NCBI RefSeq assembly: GCF_030913705.1
Contig: NZ_CP133190.1
Location: 4,117,501-4,181,500, forward strand
DNA: 64,000 nt
Reading direction: 5' to 3'
Source of the DNA: Anaerocolumna sp. MB42-C2
GTDB taxonomy: Bacteria; Bacillota; Clostridia; Lachnospirales; Lachnospiraceae
Shown: piece by piece, positions 63,731 through 64,000 of the stretch
How the letters are laid out: each line of letters opens with the position of its first letter
Numbering within the stretch: position 1 is the first letter of the stretch
The notes under the pieces: model-generated
The model's database searches: none
What the model saw: the letters and a program-made list of their open reading frames with translations, nothing else
Told to the model about the DNA's origin: nothing
Translations under genes and position numbers: made by a program

Positions 63731-64000
63731 TTGGATACGGATGATAATAAATATGACAAAGAATTTCAGGTTATAGTTTTAGCCGGTGAGTTACTTTTAA
63801 GTAACGGTGCCGAAATATTCCGTGTTGAGGATACGATGGACAGAATTGCAAAGGCTTTTGATCTTGCTGATATGGACACCTTTATCATAGCAAATGGTAT
63901 TTTTGTTACTGCTAAAGGAAATGAAAGTAAGCATCAATTTAAAATCAAACATATACCAACAGGAGCTACAAATCTGGAGAAAATCGAATTAGTAAATCAG
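63731..64000 (+). CDS. ThrE-like threonine/serine exporter, N-terminal part (runs off the window)
   Basis: TTG at 63731 with GGGGGA 6 bp upstream opens a frame to the window end (90 codons). It reads VIVLAGELLLSNGAEIFRVE, DTMDRIAKAFDL, TFIIANGIFVTAKG and HIPTGATNLEKIELVN. This matches the cytosolic beginning of DUF1212/ThrE (YjjP-type) proteins. The membrane part lies beyond the window. Confidence 0.85.
   Translation, partial: MDTDDNKYDKEFQVIVLAGELLLSNGAEIFRVEDTMDRIAKAFDLADMDTFIIANGIFVTAKGNESKHQFKIKHIPTGATNLEKIELVNQ

Overview
This window is AT-rich chromosomal DNA from a low-GC, endospore-forming anaerobe of the Clostridia, most like Lachnospiraceae (Anaerocolumna/Lachnoclostridium type). 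This placement is inference. It rests on the 23S rRNA sequence style, TTG/GTG starts behind strong AGGAGG sites, a Csp-type subtilase, a sporulation-type amidase, a collagen-like exosporium-type protein and many Clostridia-specific DUF families.

Layout. 1-945 is the 3' part of a 23S rRNA gene with its terminator and no 5S gene behind it. 1.6-3.1 kb holds two unrecognised exported proteins. 3.8-10.1 kb is an operon-like run: a polar amino-acid ABC importer, an XRE-cupin regulator, a class III aminotransferase, a cytidylate-kinase-like protein and an iron-dependent alcohol dehydrogenase. This is plausibly a pathway that imports an amino acid, removes its amino group and reduces the resulting aldehyde. 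10.4-14.3 kb carries two overlapping MutS-like ATPases and a MerR regulator on the minus strand. 14.4-17.6 kb has a GH172 remnant and a second amino-acid ABC importer. 17.8-23.9 kb has single genes: GDPD, Csp-like protease, thioesterase, TolB-like propeller, tRNA-Gln and a MraY/WecA-like transferase. 24.5-29.9 kb is a two-component system followed by an FtsX-type ABC transporter and a beta-lactamase-like membrane protein. 30-33 kb has an SGNH hydrolase, an unknown protein, a DUF1648 protein and a PQQ-type sugar dehydrogenase homologue.

33-55 kb is an accessory zone. From 37 to 54.7 kb almost everything lies on the minus strand as small single-gene units: acetyltransferases, Nudix, VOC, cupins, methyltransferase, cytidine deaminase, HD and PUA-like proteins. 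Many wrecked genes are mixed in (MATE, TetR, MerR, SRPBCC, alpha/beta hydrolase, DUF6273, an ISLre2-like transposase, a frameshifted methyltransferase and a P-loop/Nudix chimera). Several have lost their middle while keeping both ends.

55.8-64 kb has a DUF2935 protein, an AAA ATPase, an unknown coiled-coil protein, and an SPFH/zinc-ribbon cluster in which one downstream gene is split by a frameshift. The ATPase and SPFH genes share an almost identical promoter. A Nudix gene, an N-acetylmuramoyl-L-alanine amidase and the start of a ThrE-like exporter close the window.

The most interesting unexplained signal is a structured leader found three times (14.84, 36.01 and 45.09 kb), each directly upstream of the start codon of an unrelated gene. 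It has a conserved GCCAC-paired stem enclosing GATTC[T/G]TTCAC, a second stem closed by TA/TA pairs, and a shared AAT[G/A]GGT Shine-Dalgarno tail at fixed spacing. It matches no riboswitch class I can name.
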